DNA from: Microbacterium gorillae
GTDB lineage: Bacteria > Actinomycetota > Actinomycetes > Actinomycetales > Microbacteriaceae
Direction: 5' to 3'
DNA length: 64,000 nt
NCBI RefSeq assembly: GCF_000826185.2
Contig: NZ_LN648872.1
Span: forward strand, 62,001-126,000
Shown here: positions 1 to 9,126 of the stretch, one piece after another
How the letters are laid out: every line of letters starts with the position of its first letter
Position numbering within the stretch: the stretch's first letter is position 1
Translations under genes and position numbers: made by a program
Notes under the pieces: generated by a model
The model's input: the letters and a program-made list of their open reading frames with translations, nothing else
Database searches by the model: none
Told to the model about the DNA's origin: nothing

Positions 1-1
1 G

Positions 2-1183
2 GCCGGCGCCACGGTCGTGGACCTCGCCAAGCGCTACTACGAGAACGACGATGAGTCGGTCCTGCCGCGCTCGATCGCCACGCACGAGGCGTTCGACAAC
101 GCCATGGCGCTCGATGTCGCCATGGGCGGCTCGACCAACACGATCCTGCACCTGCTCGCCGCGGCCCGTGAGGCGGGCGTCGACTACGACCTGCACGACA
201 TCGACGCGCGCTCGCGGCAGGTTCCGTGCCTGGCGAAGGTCGCCCCGAACCCGGCCTACGACAAGATGTACTACATGGAGGACGTCCACCGTGCCGGTGG
301 CATCCCGGCCCTCCTCGGCGAGCTCTACCGCGGCGGTCTGCTGCACGAGAACCTCAACACCATCCACTCCACGTCGATGAAGCAGTGGCTGGAGGACTGG
401 GACATCCGCGGCGGCAAGGCCACGGCTGAGGCCCAGGACCTGTGGCACGCGGCGCCCGGCGGTCAGCGTTCGTCGACCGCGTTCTCGCAGTCCAACGTGT
501 GGACCTCGCTGGACACCGACGCCGAGGGCGGTTGCATCCGCTCGGTCGAGCACGCGTACTCGAAGGACGGCGGCCTCGCGGTGCTGCACGGCAACATCGC
601 CCGCCACGGTTCGGTCGTGAAGACCGCCGGTGTGGACGAGTCGATCTGGGTCTTCGAGGGTCCGGCGGTCGTCTGCGAGTCGCAGGAGGAAGCCGTCCAG
701 AAGATCCTGGACAAGACCGTCAAGGAGGGCGACGTCGTCGTCATCCGCTACGAGGGCCCCAAGGGTGGTCCGGGAATGCAGGAGATGCTGTACCCGACCT
801 CGTACCTCAAGGGCGTCGGCCTCGGCAAGAAGTGCGCGCTCATCACGGACGGCCGCTTCTCCGGTGGCACCTCGGGTCTGTCCATCGGTCACGTGTCGCC
901 GGAGGCCGCGTCCGGTGGCGAGATCGCGCTCGTCGAGGACGGCGACCTGATCCACATCGACATCCCGAACCGCTCGTTGCGGATCCTGGTGGACGACGCC
1001 GAGCTGGACGCTCGTCGCGAGCGCCTCGAGGAGACCGGCGGCTACCACCCGAAGGACCGTGAACGTCAGGTCTCGGCGGCGTTGCGTGCGTACGCGGCGA
1101 TGGCGACGAGCGCCGACAAGGGCGCCGTCCGCGACGTGGACGCGCTGTACCGGATGACGTCCCCGCAGACCGTCACCGCCTGA
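2..1183 (+). CDS. ilvD: Dihydroxy-acid dehydratase, C-terminal part (gene runs off the window start)
   Basis: Dihydroxy-acid dehydratase makes the 2-oxo acid precursors of isoleucine and valine using an iron-sulfur cluster. The frame is open from the first bases of the window, so the 5' part is missing and about 393 residues remain. They match the C-terminal two thirds of the long (about 615-residue) IlvD form: the [18 protein letters not shown] stretch, [10 protein letters not shown], and the catalytic-region segment [20 protein letters not shown] near the C-terminal third. The reading frame is intact to its TGA stop. A 67-bp palindromic element follows directly and could act as the transcription terminator. 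Upstream context is not visible. Confidence 0.95.
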   Translation, partial: AGATVVDLAKRYYENDDESVLPRSIATHEAFDNAMALDVAMGGSTNTILHLLAAAREAGVDYDLHDIDARSRQVPCLAKVAPNPAYDKMYYMEDVHRAGGIPALLGELYRGGLLHENLNTIHSTSMKQWLEDWDIRGGKATAEAQDLWHAAPGGQRSSTAFSQSNVWTSLDTDAEGGCIRSVEHAYSKDGGLAVLHGNIARHGSVVKTAGVDESIWVFEGPAVVCESQEEAVQKILDKTVKEGDVVVIRYEGPKGGPGMQEMLYPTSYLKGVGLGKKCALITDGRFSGGTSGLSIGHVSPEAASGGEIALVEDGDLIHIDIPNRSLRILVDDAELDARRERLEETGGYHPKDRERQVSAALRAYAAMATSADKGAVRDVDALYRMTSPQTVTA

Positions 1184-1187
1184 CGCC

Positions 1188-1254
1188 CGAAACACCCAGG
1201 CACGTCCGAAACCCCGCGCATTGCCGGGTGTCTCGGACGTGCCTGGGTGTTTCG
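1188..1254. repeat. 67-bp palindromic intergenic element, family A copy 1
   Basis: Inverted repeat whose left arm CGAAACACCCAGGCACGTCC is mirrored by the right arm GGACGTGCCTGGGTGTTTCG around a GC-rich centre. The same 67-nt element, with a few substitutions, occurs at 21073-21139 and 60621-60687. It lies five bases after the ilvD stop, so terminator activity is plausible. Confidence 0.85.
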
Positions 1255-1282
1255 CGGAGGGAGTTCGGGGCACACTGGGGGC

Positions 1283-1675
1283 GTGAGCCACCCGATCATG
1301 TTCGATGATGCGGACCCGGTGCTGCGGCGGGTGCGTGAGGTCGCGCTGGCGTTTCCGGGGGCGGACGAGAAGGTCTCACACGGGCGTCCGGCGTTCTTCA
1401 CGACGAAGGTGTTCGCCTACTACGGCTGGTCAGAGAAGGTCGCCGAGGGGGAGTGGTTCCGGCACGACACGGCCCTCGTCGTGCTCCCGGACGCGGACGA
1501 GCGTCTCGCGCTGTTGGACGAGGGAGCCTGGGTGCCGCCCTATCTCGGCGGCGCCGGCTGGGTCGCGATCGACCTCGATGCGTCGAACCTGCCGCGCGTT
1601 GAGGAGTACCTGGACATGTCGTTCCGGCGGACCGCGCCGGTGACGCGGGTGCGGGAGTGGGACGCCCGCCGGTGA
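1283..1675 (+). CDS. MmcQ/YjbR (DUF419) family protein
   Basis: A 130-residue protein of the small MmcQ/YjbR-like family, a fold related to double-wing DNA-binding proteins; no biochemical role is assured. Family-like features are the start (ALAFPGADEKVSHGRPAFF), the central KVFAYYG segment, and the C-terminal WVAIDLD followed by a short helix and RRTAP. I chose GTG at 1283 because the family begins close to this point and because CACACT lies exactly six bases upstream, as in the leaderless starts elsewhere in this window. No ribosome binding site is evident. It is a single gene between a palindromic repeat and a repeat-rich stretch. Confidence 0.8.
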   Translation: MSHPIMFDDADPVLRRVREVALAFPGADEKVSHGRPAFFTTKVFAYYGWSEKVAEGEWFRHDTALVVLPDADERLALLDEGAWVPPYLGGAGWVAIDLDASNLPRVEEYLDMSFRRTAPVTRVREWDARR

Positions 1676-1896
1676 TCGGATCCGTCCTGTCATGATGCGT
1701 CTGTTCGCGGGGGACGGGGCGTGAAGCTGTTCGATGCCCGTCGTGGCGCGTCGGCAGAGGTGGGGGCTCTGCTGCTGGGTTTCGTTGCGGACGGGGATGG
1801 GGATCCGTTCTGGAGCTCGCCACACGTCGCGCCGCTCACGTTGCTGAGACTCCCGGATTCTTCTGCTTTTGATGGGAGTCGTCGAGGTACCAGCGG
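1676..1896. other. Intergenic stretch without a convincing gene
   Basis: Together with the tandem repeat that follows, this makes a stretch of more than 600 bp without a supported gene. Short open frames exist on both strands, but none has family-like sequence or a good ribosome binding site. A weak inverted repeat (GACTCCC at 1848 with GGGAGTC at 1874) is the only structure seen. Confidence 0.5.
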
Positions 1897-2365
1897 TGGG
1901 TGCGCGGGTCTCGTTGCGGGGATGGTTCTGTGGTGCGTTCCGGAGGTCGGCTCGCGCCGTTTCGTTTCGCTGGCGCTCGCTCAACGACCAGAGGGTGGGC
2001 GAGGTCGCTGCTAACCCCGCCGATTGCTGAGCGAGACGAAACCCCGTGAGATGCGCGGCGGACGGTGGGCAGACTTCTCCTCCGGGGGTCATGTTCGTGC
2101 CGGGATTCGCGGGAGGGTGGGGGCGCGCGGGCCTCGTGGGGGGGGTGGTTCGGGGGTGCGTCCGGGGGGTCGGCTCGCGCCGTTTCGTTTCGCTGGCGCT
2201 CGCTCAGCGACCAGAGGGGGGGCGGGGTCGCTGCTACCCCCGCCGATTGCTGAGCGAGACGAAACCCCGTGAGATGCGCGGCGGACGGTGGGCAGACTTC
2301 TCCTCCGGGGGTCATGTTCGTGCCGGGATTCGCGGGAGGGTGGGTGCGGGTGGCCTCGTGGGGTG
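1897..2365. repeat. Direct tandem repeat, period 223 bp, about 2.1 copies
   Basis: Two diverged copies (about 1897-2119 and 2120-2342) plus a short third piece. The offset is exactly 223 bp at several anchors: CGGCTCGCGCC at 1948 and 2171, ATGTTCGTGCCGG at 2091 and 2314. Each unit holds an internal inverted repeat built from CGTTTCGTTTCGCTGGCGCT and GAGCGAGACGAAACC. The second copy contains the stop codon and last codons of the DUF222/HNH gene on the minus strand, so the unit appears to derive from the 3' end of that gene. Confidence 0.8.
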
Positions 2366-3799
2366 CCAGGTTTGGGTGTGGTCGTACCAGTCGGGGGCTT
2401 GGACTTCGGGTACCCCGTCTTTGATGCGGATGTGCCAGCCGTTGGTGTCGAGGTAGCGGTGGTGGTTCCAGCACAGCAAGACACCGTTGTCGATGCTCGT
2501 CGGACCACCATCGTGCCATTCGGTGACGTGGTGGAACTCGCACCAGCGGGCCGGGGTGTGACATCCCGGGATGATGCAGGTGTGATCCCGGGCGATGATC
2601 GCCCGACGCTGGGTCGCGTTGAAGATCCGGTCCGTGATCGTCGTCGCCAGCACCCGCCCGTTCGTCCCCGTGATGACCCGTTGCACGGCACCGACACATG
2701 CGGTGTGGTTCGCGACGCTGACGGGGACGGGGACGTTGGTGCCGGTCGCGTCCGCACCGGTCACGTGCGCCCATCCGGAACCCGTCGTGAGGGAGTCTTC
2801 GGTGACGTGGACGACGAGGGTGGGGGCGGCACCACCGATGGTGGGGGCCTCGGAGGAGGCCGCGGCGATGGTCAGGGCGGTGGCGAGGGCGTCGTGGGCG
2901 CGTTGCCCGCTGGTGCGGTCATCGTTCAACGCCGGCTCACCGGAGTCACGGAATCGGACGCCCTTCTCTTTCCCGTGGGGGTTGTTGATCGCGTCGATGA
3001 GGGTCTGCAACTGCGCGGCGACGTCGGGCAGAAGCCTGCCCCGGACCGGGACGATCCCGTCCTGGGCGGTGCCGAAGTACAGGGTCCGCAGCTGCCGGGC
3101 GCGTTCGTCTTGGGGTTCGGCGCCGTCTTGATCGAGGGCGGTCGCCCATGCCCCGGCGTGTACACGGAGTGTGTCGGTCATCACCGGCACCCGGCGTTGT
3201 GCGGTGATGGGGTTCTCGTCCGGGATCAGGGCACCCCAGTCCCCGAACTCCCCGCTCTCTTCGCGCAGGACGATCTCCTCATCCTCCGTTGTCGTGGCCT
3301 CGGCGAGGGCCTGATCGGCCAGGGCAAGGTGATCGGCGGGGACCCGGTCTCGGATCGCGTCGAGTGGCCCGGTGGCGGCGGCGAGCCCGTCCGCCCCGAT
3401 CCTCCCGGACAGCAGTGCGTCTCGCAGGGCCGGGAACCGGGCCGGGCGGCGCTCGCCGGTCATCCCCAAATCCTCACGCACCATTCTGCCGAGCCGGGAC
3501 CAGGTTTTGATCGTGGTGGGGGCGGCACCGGTGGTGCGTTGCATGAGCTCGTTCACGTTCCGACACCCGCAGGACACGTCGAGCCGTTCCTGGCCCGCCC
3601 CGGTGGAGCGTTCCTCCGCCTCCGCCGTCGTCACGATCAGCGCCGCTTGGGCGGTGCGGAGCAGGGCACCGGTATCGATCGCGAAGTCCAACAGCTCCGT
3701 CCGAGATGCCGTCGTGAGGTGGTTCTCCTGGAGCAGGGCGGTCACGGTCGCGATGGCTTCCGCCATCACCTTCCGGGCCTGCTCCATCGAGGTTTCCAT
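2312..3799 (-). CDS. DUF222 domain protein with HNH endonuclease motif (13E12 repeat family)
   Basis: A 495-residue protein with an N-terminal helical DUF222 region followed by a C-terminal HNH nuclease motif: CIIPGC, then CEFHHVTEWHDGGPTS, then LCWNHHRYLD. This is the architecture of the 13E12 repeat family, which is multicopy in many actinobacteria. The biological role of the family is not settled; the HNH residues suggest a metal-dependent DNA nuclease. The start is placed at ATG 3799 because TAGAAT lies seven bases upstream, which implies leaderless transcription; a longer frame from 3829 exists. The last codons fall inside a 223-bp tandem repeat, suggesting that 3'-terminal DNA was duplicated. 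Family members in Mycobacterium tuberculosis (REP13E12) are linked to mobile DNA, so transfer is possible here. Confidence 0.88.
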   Translation of the reverse strand: METSMEQARKVMAEAIATVTALLQENHLTTASRTELLDFAIDTGALLRTAQAALIVTTAEAEERSTGAGQERLDVSCGCRNVNELMQRTTGAAPTTIKTWSRLGRMVREDLGMTGERRPARFPALRDALLSGRIGADGLAAATGPLDAIRDRVPADHLALADQALAEATTTEDEEIVLREESGEFGDWGALIPDENPITAQRRVPVMTDTLRVHAGAWATALDQDGAEPQDERARQLRTLYFGTAQDGIVPVRGRLLPDVAAQLQTLIDAINNPHGKEKGVRFRDSGEPALNDDRTSGQRAHDALATALTIAAASSEAPTIGGAAPTLVVHVTEDSLTTGSGWAHVTGADATGTNVPVPVSVANHTACVGAVQRVITGTNGRVLATTITDRIFNATQRRAIIARDHTCIIPGCHTPARWCEFHHVTEWHDGGPTSIDNGVLLCWNHHRYLDTNGWHIRIKDGVPEVQAPDWYDHTQTWHPTRPPAPTLPRIPART

Positions 3800-3806
3800 A
3801 CCCCCG

Positions 3807-3812
3807 ATTCTA
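3807..3812 (-). promoter_or_regulatory. -10 element of the DUF222/HNH gene
   Basis: TAGAAT on the minus strand, seven bases before the chosen ATG. It has the position expected for a leaderless transcript. No clear -35 was identified. Confidence 0.5.
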
Positions 3813-4154
3813 CCGCCCCTGACCCTCATGGAACGGGCGGAAAGGCCAGTTCAGTAGTGTTTTCCGTACCCGTTGATGGGGGTGCAGTACGTCCTCCCTC
3901 GTGACGGGATTCTGGGGCCCAAGCGGCCGGAAATTCACCCGCCCGCGGTCCCTCCGCGGGTCGTTTCGAGCACCTCGGGAACGTGAGCCGACGACCGAAC
4001 CCGCCCACCCGCTCATCGTCTTAAGCCGCAGGAAACCCAGCCACCTCAGAAACGAGAGCAGCGCACCGCGTTTCATCACGGCAGCCACGTGCCCGGCGAC
4101 AGCAGCCCCGACAGGCCCCTGTCGGAACGGGCGTCGCCGGAGAAGGATGAACGC
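3813..4154. other. Divergent intergenic region with two hairpins
   Basis: About 340 bp between the divergent DUF222/HNH and DyP peroxidase genes. Two perfect 7-bp hairpins are visible: CCCGCGG/CCGCGGG at 3942-3960 and CCGACAG/CTGTCGG at 4108-4125. The second lies about 30 bases before the peroxidase start and could be an operator or part of its leader. No gene is seen. Confidence 0.45.
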
Positions 4155-5129
4155 ATGGCACGCATTCGCCCACAGAACATCATCGCGACCCCAGCGCGGT
4201 GCGCCACGTTCCTCACCCTCACGATCCAGGAGGGCCACGAGGCCGCGGTCACGGACGTCCTGTCCGACATCGGAGGCGTGATCCGCTCCGTCGCGTTCCG
4301 GGAACCGGAGCAGCAGCTGATCGCCGTGATCGGGATCGGCGCTGACGCCTGGGACCGGATGTATGACGCTCCGCGCCCGCCGGGACTGCACCCCTTCCGT
4401 GAGCTCGACGGTGGGGCGCACACGGCGCCGTCCACGCCCGGTGACCTGCTCGTCCACATCCGTGCCCACCGACCGGACCTCTGCTTCGAGCTCGGGCGCC
4501 GGGTGCTGAACGCGTTCGGTGATGCCGTCCGGGTGGAAGACGAGGTGCAGGGCTTCCGCTTCTTCGACGAGCGGGATCTCCTCGGCTTCGTCGACGGGAC
4601 TGAGAACCCGAACGGCATCGAGGCGGAGGAGGCCGTGCTGGTTCCGGACGGACCGTGGCAGGGATCCTCGTTCGTCATCGTGCAGAAGTACGAGCACGAC
4701 CTCTCCGCGTGGGACGGGATGACAACCGAGCAGCAGGAGGCTGCGATCGGTCGGACCAAGCTCAGCGACGTGGAGTTCGCCGACGCGGATAAAGCCCCGA
4801 ACGCCCATCTGACGTTGAACACCATCGAGGATGACGGGGTGCAGCGCAAGATCGTCCGGGACAACCTGCCCTTCGGGTCGCTCGCCGACGGCACCTTCGG
4901 CACCTACTTCATCGGCTACGCCGCAGACGTCGACGTCACCGAGCGGATGCTGCGGAACATGTTCCTCGGGCAGGGGGAAGCCACGCACGACCGCATCCTG
5001 GACTTCTCCACCGCGCTGACCGGCGCCAACTTCTTCGTGCCGACGGAGAACTTCCTGGAGGACCCGAAACCGACCCTTGCCTCCGCCCGCGACGCCGCTG
5101 AAGGAGGGCCGCCTGCCCCGGTAGAATGA
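4155..5129 (+). CDS. DyP-type heme peroxidase
   Basis: Dye-decolorizing peroxidases use heme and hydrogen peroxide to oxidise a broad range of substrates; many bacterial members are encapsulin cargo or Tat-exported. This 324-residue protein has the diagnostic GxxDG motif as GFVDGTENP near residues 143-151, with the distal aspartate, and a likely proximal histidine in APNAHLTLN. The length suits cytoplasmic B-type enzymes and there is no Tat signal. No encapsulin gene is adjacent. ATG 4155 follows the purine-rich GGAGAAGGA. The next gene, argS, starts eight bases after the stop but has its own promoter-like hexamer. Confidence 0.92.
   Translation: MARIRPQNIIATPARCATFLTLTIQEGHEAAVTDVLSDIGGVIRSVAFREPEQQLIAVIGIGADAWDRMYDAPRPPGLHPFRELDGGAHTAPSTPGDLLVHIRAHRPDLCFELGRRVLNAFGDAVRVEDEVQGFRFFDERDLLGFVDGTENPNGIEAEEAVLVPDGPWQGSSFVIVQKYEHDLSAWDGMTTEQQEAAIGRTKLSDVEFADADKAPNAHLTLNTIEDDGVQRKIVRDNLPFGSLADGTFGTYFIGYAADVDVTERMLRNMFLGQGEATHDRILDFSTALTGANFFVPTENFLEDPKPTLASARDAAEGGPPAPVE
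5122..5127 (+). promoter_or_regulatory. -10 element of argS
   Basis: TAGAAT nine bases before the argS ATG, overlapping the 3' end of the peroxidase gene. It could give a transcript with almost no leader. No convincing -35 is seen. Confidence 0.45.
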
Positions 5130-5136
5130 CAGGATC

Positions 5137-6804
5137 ATGAATCCGGATTCCCTCGCCTCCGCCCTGTTCGACGTCGTCTCCGCCATCGCGGCCGAGCGAC
5201 GAGAGGGCGAAGACCTCGGAATCACCGCCGCGGATGTGACGCTGGAGCGTCCGAAGAACCGCGACCACGGTGACTGGGCGACGAACATCGCGATGAAGCT
5301 CGCGAAGAAGCTCGGTATGAACCCGCGCGAGCTCGCGCAGCAGATCGCCGATGCGGCGTCCGACATCGACGGCATCGCCTCGGTCGAGATCGCCGGACCC
5401 GGCTTCATCAACATCCGCCTGGATGCCGCCACCGCCGGTGAGCTCGCGAAGCTCATCGTCGAGACCGGCACCGCGTACGGCACGAACGACTCGCAGGCCG
5501 GGCGCTCGGTCAACATCGAGTTCGTCTCCGCGAACCCGACCGGACCGATGCACATCGGCCACACGCGCTGGGCCGCGCTCGGCGACTCGATCGTGCGCCT
5601 GCTGCAGGCGTCCGGTGCGAACGCGGTGCGGGAGTACTACATCAACGACGCCGGCGCGCAGATGGACCGCTTCGCGCAGTCCGTGCTCGCGGCGGTGAAG
5701 GGTGAGCCGACGCCCGAGGGCGGCTACCCGGGCGAGTACGTCCAGGTGCTCGGTCGCCGCGTGCTCGAGGCCCGCCCGGACCTGCTCGAACTGTCCGACG
5801 AGGACCAGCTCAGCACGACGATGGACCTCGCGTACGGGTTCCAGCTCGGCGAGATCCAGGAGAACCTGGCGCAGTTCAACGTGCCGTTCGACGTGTGGTT
5901 CTCGGAGCGGACGCTGCACGCGGCCGGGCCGAACGGCGAGCCGAGTCTCATCGAGCAGGCCATCGGCCGCCTGCGTGAGCAGGGCCACGTCTTCGACGAG
6001 GACGGCGCAGTCTGGGTCCGGACCACGACGTTCGGCGACGACAAGGACCGCGTCATCCGCCGCTCGAACGGCGAGTACACGTACTTCGCCGCGGACGCCG
6101 CGTACTACCTGAACAAGAGCGACCGCGGCTTCGAGAAGAAGATCTACCTCCTCGGCGCCGACCACCACGGCTACGTCCACCGCCTGAAGGCGGTCGCGGG
6201 GGCGGGGGGGGAGGACCCGAACTTCAACATCGAGGTCCTCATCGGGCAGCTGGTCTCGGTGAACGGGGCGCGCCTGTCCAAGCGCGCGGGCAACATCATC
6301 GAGATGGCCGACCTGATGAACTGGATCGGGACCGACGCCCTGCGGTACTCGCTGGAGCGCTCGCCCGCCGATTCGCCGTTGTCGCTGGACCCGGAGCTGC
6401 TCAAGAAGCGCACGAACGACAACCCCGTCTTCTACGTCCAGTACGCGCACGCCCGCACGCACAACGCCGCGCGCAACGCTGAGGACGCCGGTGTCGACCG
6501 GTCCGTCTTCGCGCCCGAGACGCTGACGCACGAGACCGAGTCGGCGCTGCTCGGCGCCCTCCAGGAGTTCCCGCGCGTGGTCGCCTTCGCGGCCGAGGTG
6601 CGCGAGCCGCACCGCGTCGCGCGCTACCTGGAAGAGGTGGCCGGCCTCTACCACCGCTGGTACGACAATTGCCGCATCGTCCCCCTCGGCGACGCTGCCA
6701 TCGAGCCCGTGCACCACACCCGCCGTTGGCTGAACGACGCGACCGGCCAGGTCCTGCGCAACGGCCTCGACCTTCTCGGCGTCAGCGCTCCGGAACGGAT
6801 GTGA
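5137..6804 (+). CDS. argS: Arginyl-tRNA synthetase
   Basis: Class I aminoacyl-tRNA synthetase that charges tRNA-Arg. The 555-residue length is usual. The HIGH signature is seen as ANPTGPMHIGHTR near residue 138, and the KMSKS-like element as RLSKRAGN near residue 378. An N-terminal Arg-tRNA-synt-N type domain and a C-terminal anticodon-binding DALR domain (around HARTHNAARNAEDAGV onward) are in normal order. It opens the classical actinobacterial order argS-lysA-hom-thrC-thrB-rho-prfA, known for example in Mycobacterium tuberculosis (Rv1292 onward). The next gene starts one base after its stop codon. Confidence 0.97.
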   Translation: MNPDSLASALFDVVSAIAAERREGEDLGITAADVTLERPKNRDHGDWATNIAMKLAKKLGMNPRELAQQIADAASDIDGIASVEIAGPGFINIRLDAATAGELAKLIVETGTAYGTNDSQAGRSVNIEFVSANPTGPMHIGHTRWAALGDSIVRLLQASGANAVREYYINDAGAQMDRFAQSVLAAVKGEPTPEGGYPGEYVQVLGRRVLEARPDLLELSDEDQLSTTMDLAYGFQLGEIQENLAQFNVPFDVWFSERTLHAAGPNGEPSLIEQAIGRLREQGHVFDEDGAVWVRTTTFGDDKDRVIRRSNGEYTYFAADAAYYLNKSDRGFEKKIYLLGADHHGYVHRLKAVAGAGGEDPNFNIEVLIGQLVSVNGARLSKRAGNIIEMADLMNWIGTDALRYSLERSPADSPLSLDPELLKKRTNDNPVFYVQYAHARTHNAARNAEDAGVDRSVFAPETLTHETESALLGALQEFPRVVAFAAEVREPHRVARYLEEVAGLYHRWYDNCRIVPLGDAAIEPVHHTRRWLNDATGQVLRNGLDLLGVSAPERM

Positions 6805-6805
6805 G

Positions 6806-7564
6806 ATGACGACGACCGCCACGACCCCTCCCCGCCGTCGCGGCTGGATCGTCGCGGTCGTCGCCCTCATCGTCGTCGTGGCACTGGTCATCGCGGCGGA
6901 GTTCATCGCACGCGCGGTGGTGCAGAACGTCACGGCGCAGAAGGTGGCCGAGGCCCTCGACCTCCCGGCCGATCAGAAGGTCGACGTGACCGTGGACGGC
7001 ATCGTGCTGCCGCAGCTGATCGCCGGCACGTTCACTGAGATGCAGCTCAGCGGCACGGACGTCACCGTCGGCGGCATCACCGGGGACGTCACGGCCGTGG
7101 CACGCGGCGTGCGCATGTCCGGCGAGACCGACGACACGACCGCGACGCTGGTCCTCACCGCCGATCAGGTGAAGGAGCTGATCCCCTCCGGCGTCGCCGC
7201 GGTAGACTCGCTGAGCTTCGCCGACGGCTCTGCGGAGGCGAGCGCGCTGTTCAGCGTGCTCGGGCTGGAGCTGGGCGTGTCTCTCACCCTCACCCCGAGC
7301 GTCGCGGACGGTGACCTGGTCCTCACCCCCGCCGGCATCAGCATCGGATCGCTCGCCCTGACCGCGGAGGACATCACGCAGCGCTTCGGCAGCGCGGGGG
7401 AGGCGATGCTGCGACCGTGGACGGTGTGCCTGCGTGACCAGATTCCGGCGGGCATCACTCTGACCGACCTCGCCGTCGAAGGCGACCATCTGCGGGTGCA
7501 GGCGGACGTCGCCGGAGCGATGGCCACGGACCCGTCTCTGCAGGAGCCCGGAACCTGCGACTGA
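6806..7564 (+). CDS. DUF2993 (LmeA-like) membrane-anchored protein
   Basis: A 252-residue protein with one N-terminal membrane segment (residues about 14-33, rich in V, I and A) and an extracytoplasmic beta-rich domain. The VEALDLP-like opening (KVAEALDLPADQKVDVTV), GTFTEMQLSGTDVTVGG and the late LTAEDITQRF are typical of DUF2993. The mycobacterial relative LmeA is a periplasmic phospholipid-binding protein needed for mannan elongation; the role here is inferred only from family. It starts one base after argS and is probably cotranscribed with it. A C-terminal cysteine pair (VCLRD and GTCD) may form a disulfide. Confidence 0.8.
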   Translation: MTTTATTPPRRRGWIVAVVALIVVVALVIAAEFIARAVVQNVTAQKVAEALDLPADQKVDVTVDGIVLPQLIAGTFTEMQLSGTDVTVGGITGDVTAVARGVRMSGETDDTTATLVLTADQVKELIPSGVAAVDSLSFADGSAEASALFSVLGLELGVSLTLTPSVADGDLVLTPAGISIGSLALTAEDITQRFGSAGEAMLRPWTVCLRDQIPAGITLTDLAVEGDHLRVQADVAGAMATDPSLQEPGTCD

Positions 7565-7614
7565 GCGCCCGTCGCGCGGCGTCATGGGCGGCGGGGCGCG
7601 CTCACCCGGTGCTT

Positions 7615-7620
7615 TAGACT
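7615..7620 (+). promoter_or_regulatory. Candidate -10 element upstream of lysA
   Basis: TAGACT about 80 bases before the lysA ATG, in the 134-bp gap after the DUF2993 gene. If used, it gives a leader of roughly 70 nt, too short for a lysine riboswitch. No -35 could be assigned. Confidence 0.35.
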
Positions 7621-7698
7621 TGCCTCACCGCGCGCGGCGTTCGTTCGACGGCGGCGCATCTCCTTGCCCCCACGATTGGTAGCACGTTGTCCTCAGCC

Positions 7699-9126
7699 AT
7701 GTCCGCTCCGCGCCTCGCGCCGGACTGGCTGAGTGTGCCCACCGATCCCAACGCCCTCGTGGACGGTGTCTGGCCCGCACGTGCCGAGCGTGCGGACTCC
7801 GGCTCGCTGCGCCTGAACGGTCTGGACGCCGAGCGCCTGGCGGACACCTTCGGCACCCCGGTTCTCGTGCTGGACGAGGACGAGGTCCGCGATCGCGCTC
7901 GTGCCGCCGCGGAGGCGTTCACCGCCGCGGCGGAGCGCCACGGCACCACCGCCCGCGTCTACTACGCGGGCAAGGCGTTCCTGTCCACCGCCGTCGCCCG
8001 CTGGGTGACCGAGGAAGGGCTGAACGTCGACGTCTGCAGCCCGGGCGAGCTCGCCGTCGCGCTGCACGCCGGCGTGGAGCCCACCCGTATCGGCTACCAC
8101 GGCAACAACAAGTCCGCCGCGGCCCTCCGCGAGGCCCTGGATGCCGGCCTCACGAGCATCAACGTCGACAATGCCGACGAGCTGCGCCGCCTCGCCGCGG
8201 TCGCGACCGGACCGGTCGATGTGGTCCTGCGCGTCCTCAGCGGCGTGCACGCCGAGACGCACGACTTCCTCGCGACCGCGCACGAGGACCAGAAGTTCGG
8301 GCTCTCCTTCGAGGACGCCACCGCGCTTGCCGCGGAGATCGCGGCGTACCCGCTGCTGAACCTCGTCGGGCTGCACTGCCACATCGGGTCGCAGATCTTC
8401 GGCGTCGCCGGCTTCCGCGAGTCCGCGGCCCGCGTGCTGGAACTGTCGATCCAGCTCGGTGGCGGGCAGCCGCTGCCTCTGCTGAACCTCGGCGGCGGAT
8501 TCGGCATCGCCTACACCGCCGCGGATGACGCGACAGAGCTGCCGGAGCTCGCCGACGCGATCGTGGACGCGGTCGCCGAGGTCGCCGCCGAGGCCGGGGT
8601 GGCCCTGCCCGCGCTCGCCTTCGAGCCCGGGCGCGCGATCAGCGGCACCGCCGGCGTCACGCTGTACCGCGTCGGCTCCGTCAAGCCGGTGACCGTCGAG
8701 GCCACCGAGGAGACCGGGACGCGCACGTACGTCGCCGTCGACGGCGGCATGAGTGACAACGCTCGCCCCGCCCTGTACGGCGCGCAGTACTCCGCGCGCC
8801 TGGCCGGACGCTCCTCCGACGCCGCACCGACGCTGGTGCGCGTGGTGGGCATGCACTGCGAGTCCGGCGACATCGTCGTGGACCACGAGTACCTGCCCGG
8901 CGACGTGCACGACGGCGATCTGCTGGCGGTTCCGGTCACGGGCGCGTACTGCGCGTCGCTGTCCAGCAACTACAACCACGTTCCGCGCCCGCCGGTCGTC
9001 GCCGTCTCGCACGGCACCGCCCGCGTGATCGTGCGGGGCGAGACCATCGCGGACCTGCTCGCACGCGACGCGGGTTCGGACGAAGGAAAGGACGAGCCGG
9101 TGCTCACCGGCGAGGGGACTGCATGA
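7699..9126 (+). CDS. lysA: Diaminopimelate decarboxylase
   Basis: PLP-dependent decarboxylase that converts meso-diaminopimelate to L-lysine, the last step of lysine synthesis. The PLP lysine lies in VYYAGKAFLS near residue 91; HCHIGSQ near residue 224, NLGGGFGIAY and the CESGD substrate-binding element near residue 386 are all present. At 475 residues it is the usual actinobacterial length. I take ATG 7699; an in-frame TTG at 7687 is possible but lacks a better ribosome binding site. Its stop overlaps the start of hom by four bases (ATGA), so the lysine and threonine genes are translationally coupled. Confidence 0.96.
   Translation: MSAPRLAPDWLSVPTDPNALVDGVWPARAERADSGSLRLNGLDAERLADTFGTPVLVLDEDEVRDRARAAAEAFTAAAERHGTTARVYYAGKAFLSTAVARWVTEEGLNVDVCSPGELAVALHAGVEPTRIGYHGNNKSAAALREALDAGLTSINVDNADELRRLAAVATGPVDVVLRVLSGVHAETHDFLATAHEDQKFGLSFEDATALAAEIAAYPLLNLVGLHCHIGSQIFGVAGFRESAARVLELSIQLGGGQPLPLLNLGGGFGIAYTAADDATELPELADAIVDAVAEVAAEAGVALPALAFEPGRAISGTAGVTLYRVGSVKPVTVEATEETGTRTYVAVDGGMSDNARPALYGAQYSARLAGRSSDAAPTLVRVVGMHCESGDIVVDHEYLPGDVHDGDLLAVPVTGAYCASLSSNYNHVPRPPVVAVSHGTARVIVRGETIADLLARDAGSDEGKDEPVLTGEGTA

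Noticed and set aside
1721..2014. 97-codon frame in the repeat region as a gene
   Set aside because: It crosses the tandem repeat, has no family resemblance and no convincing ribosome binding site.
2288..3904. 538-codon plus-strand frame opposite the DUF222/HNH gene
   Set aside because: The minus strand carries a clear HNH family protein; the plus frame is Gly/Arg/Val-rich with no motif.
7565..7698. Lysine riboswitch upstream of lysA
   Set aside because: The leader from the candidate promoter is about 70 nt, far too short, and shows none of the conserved paired elements.
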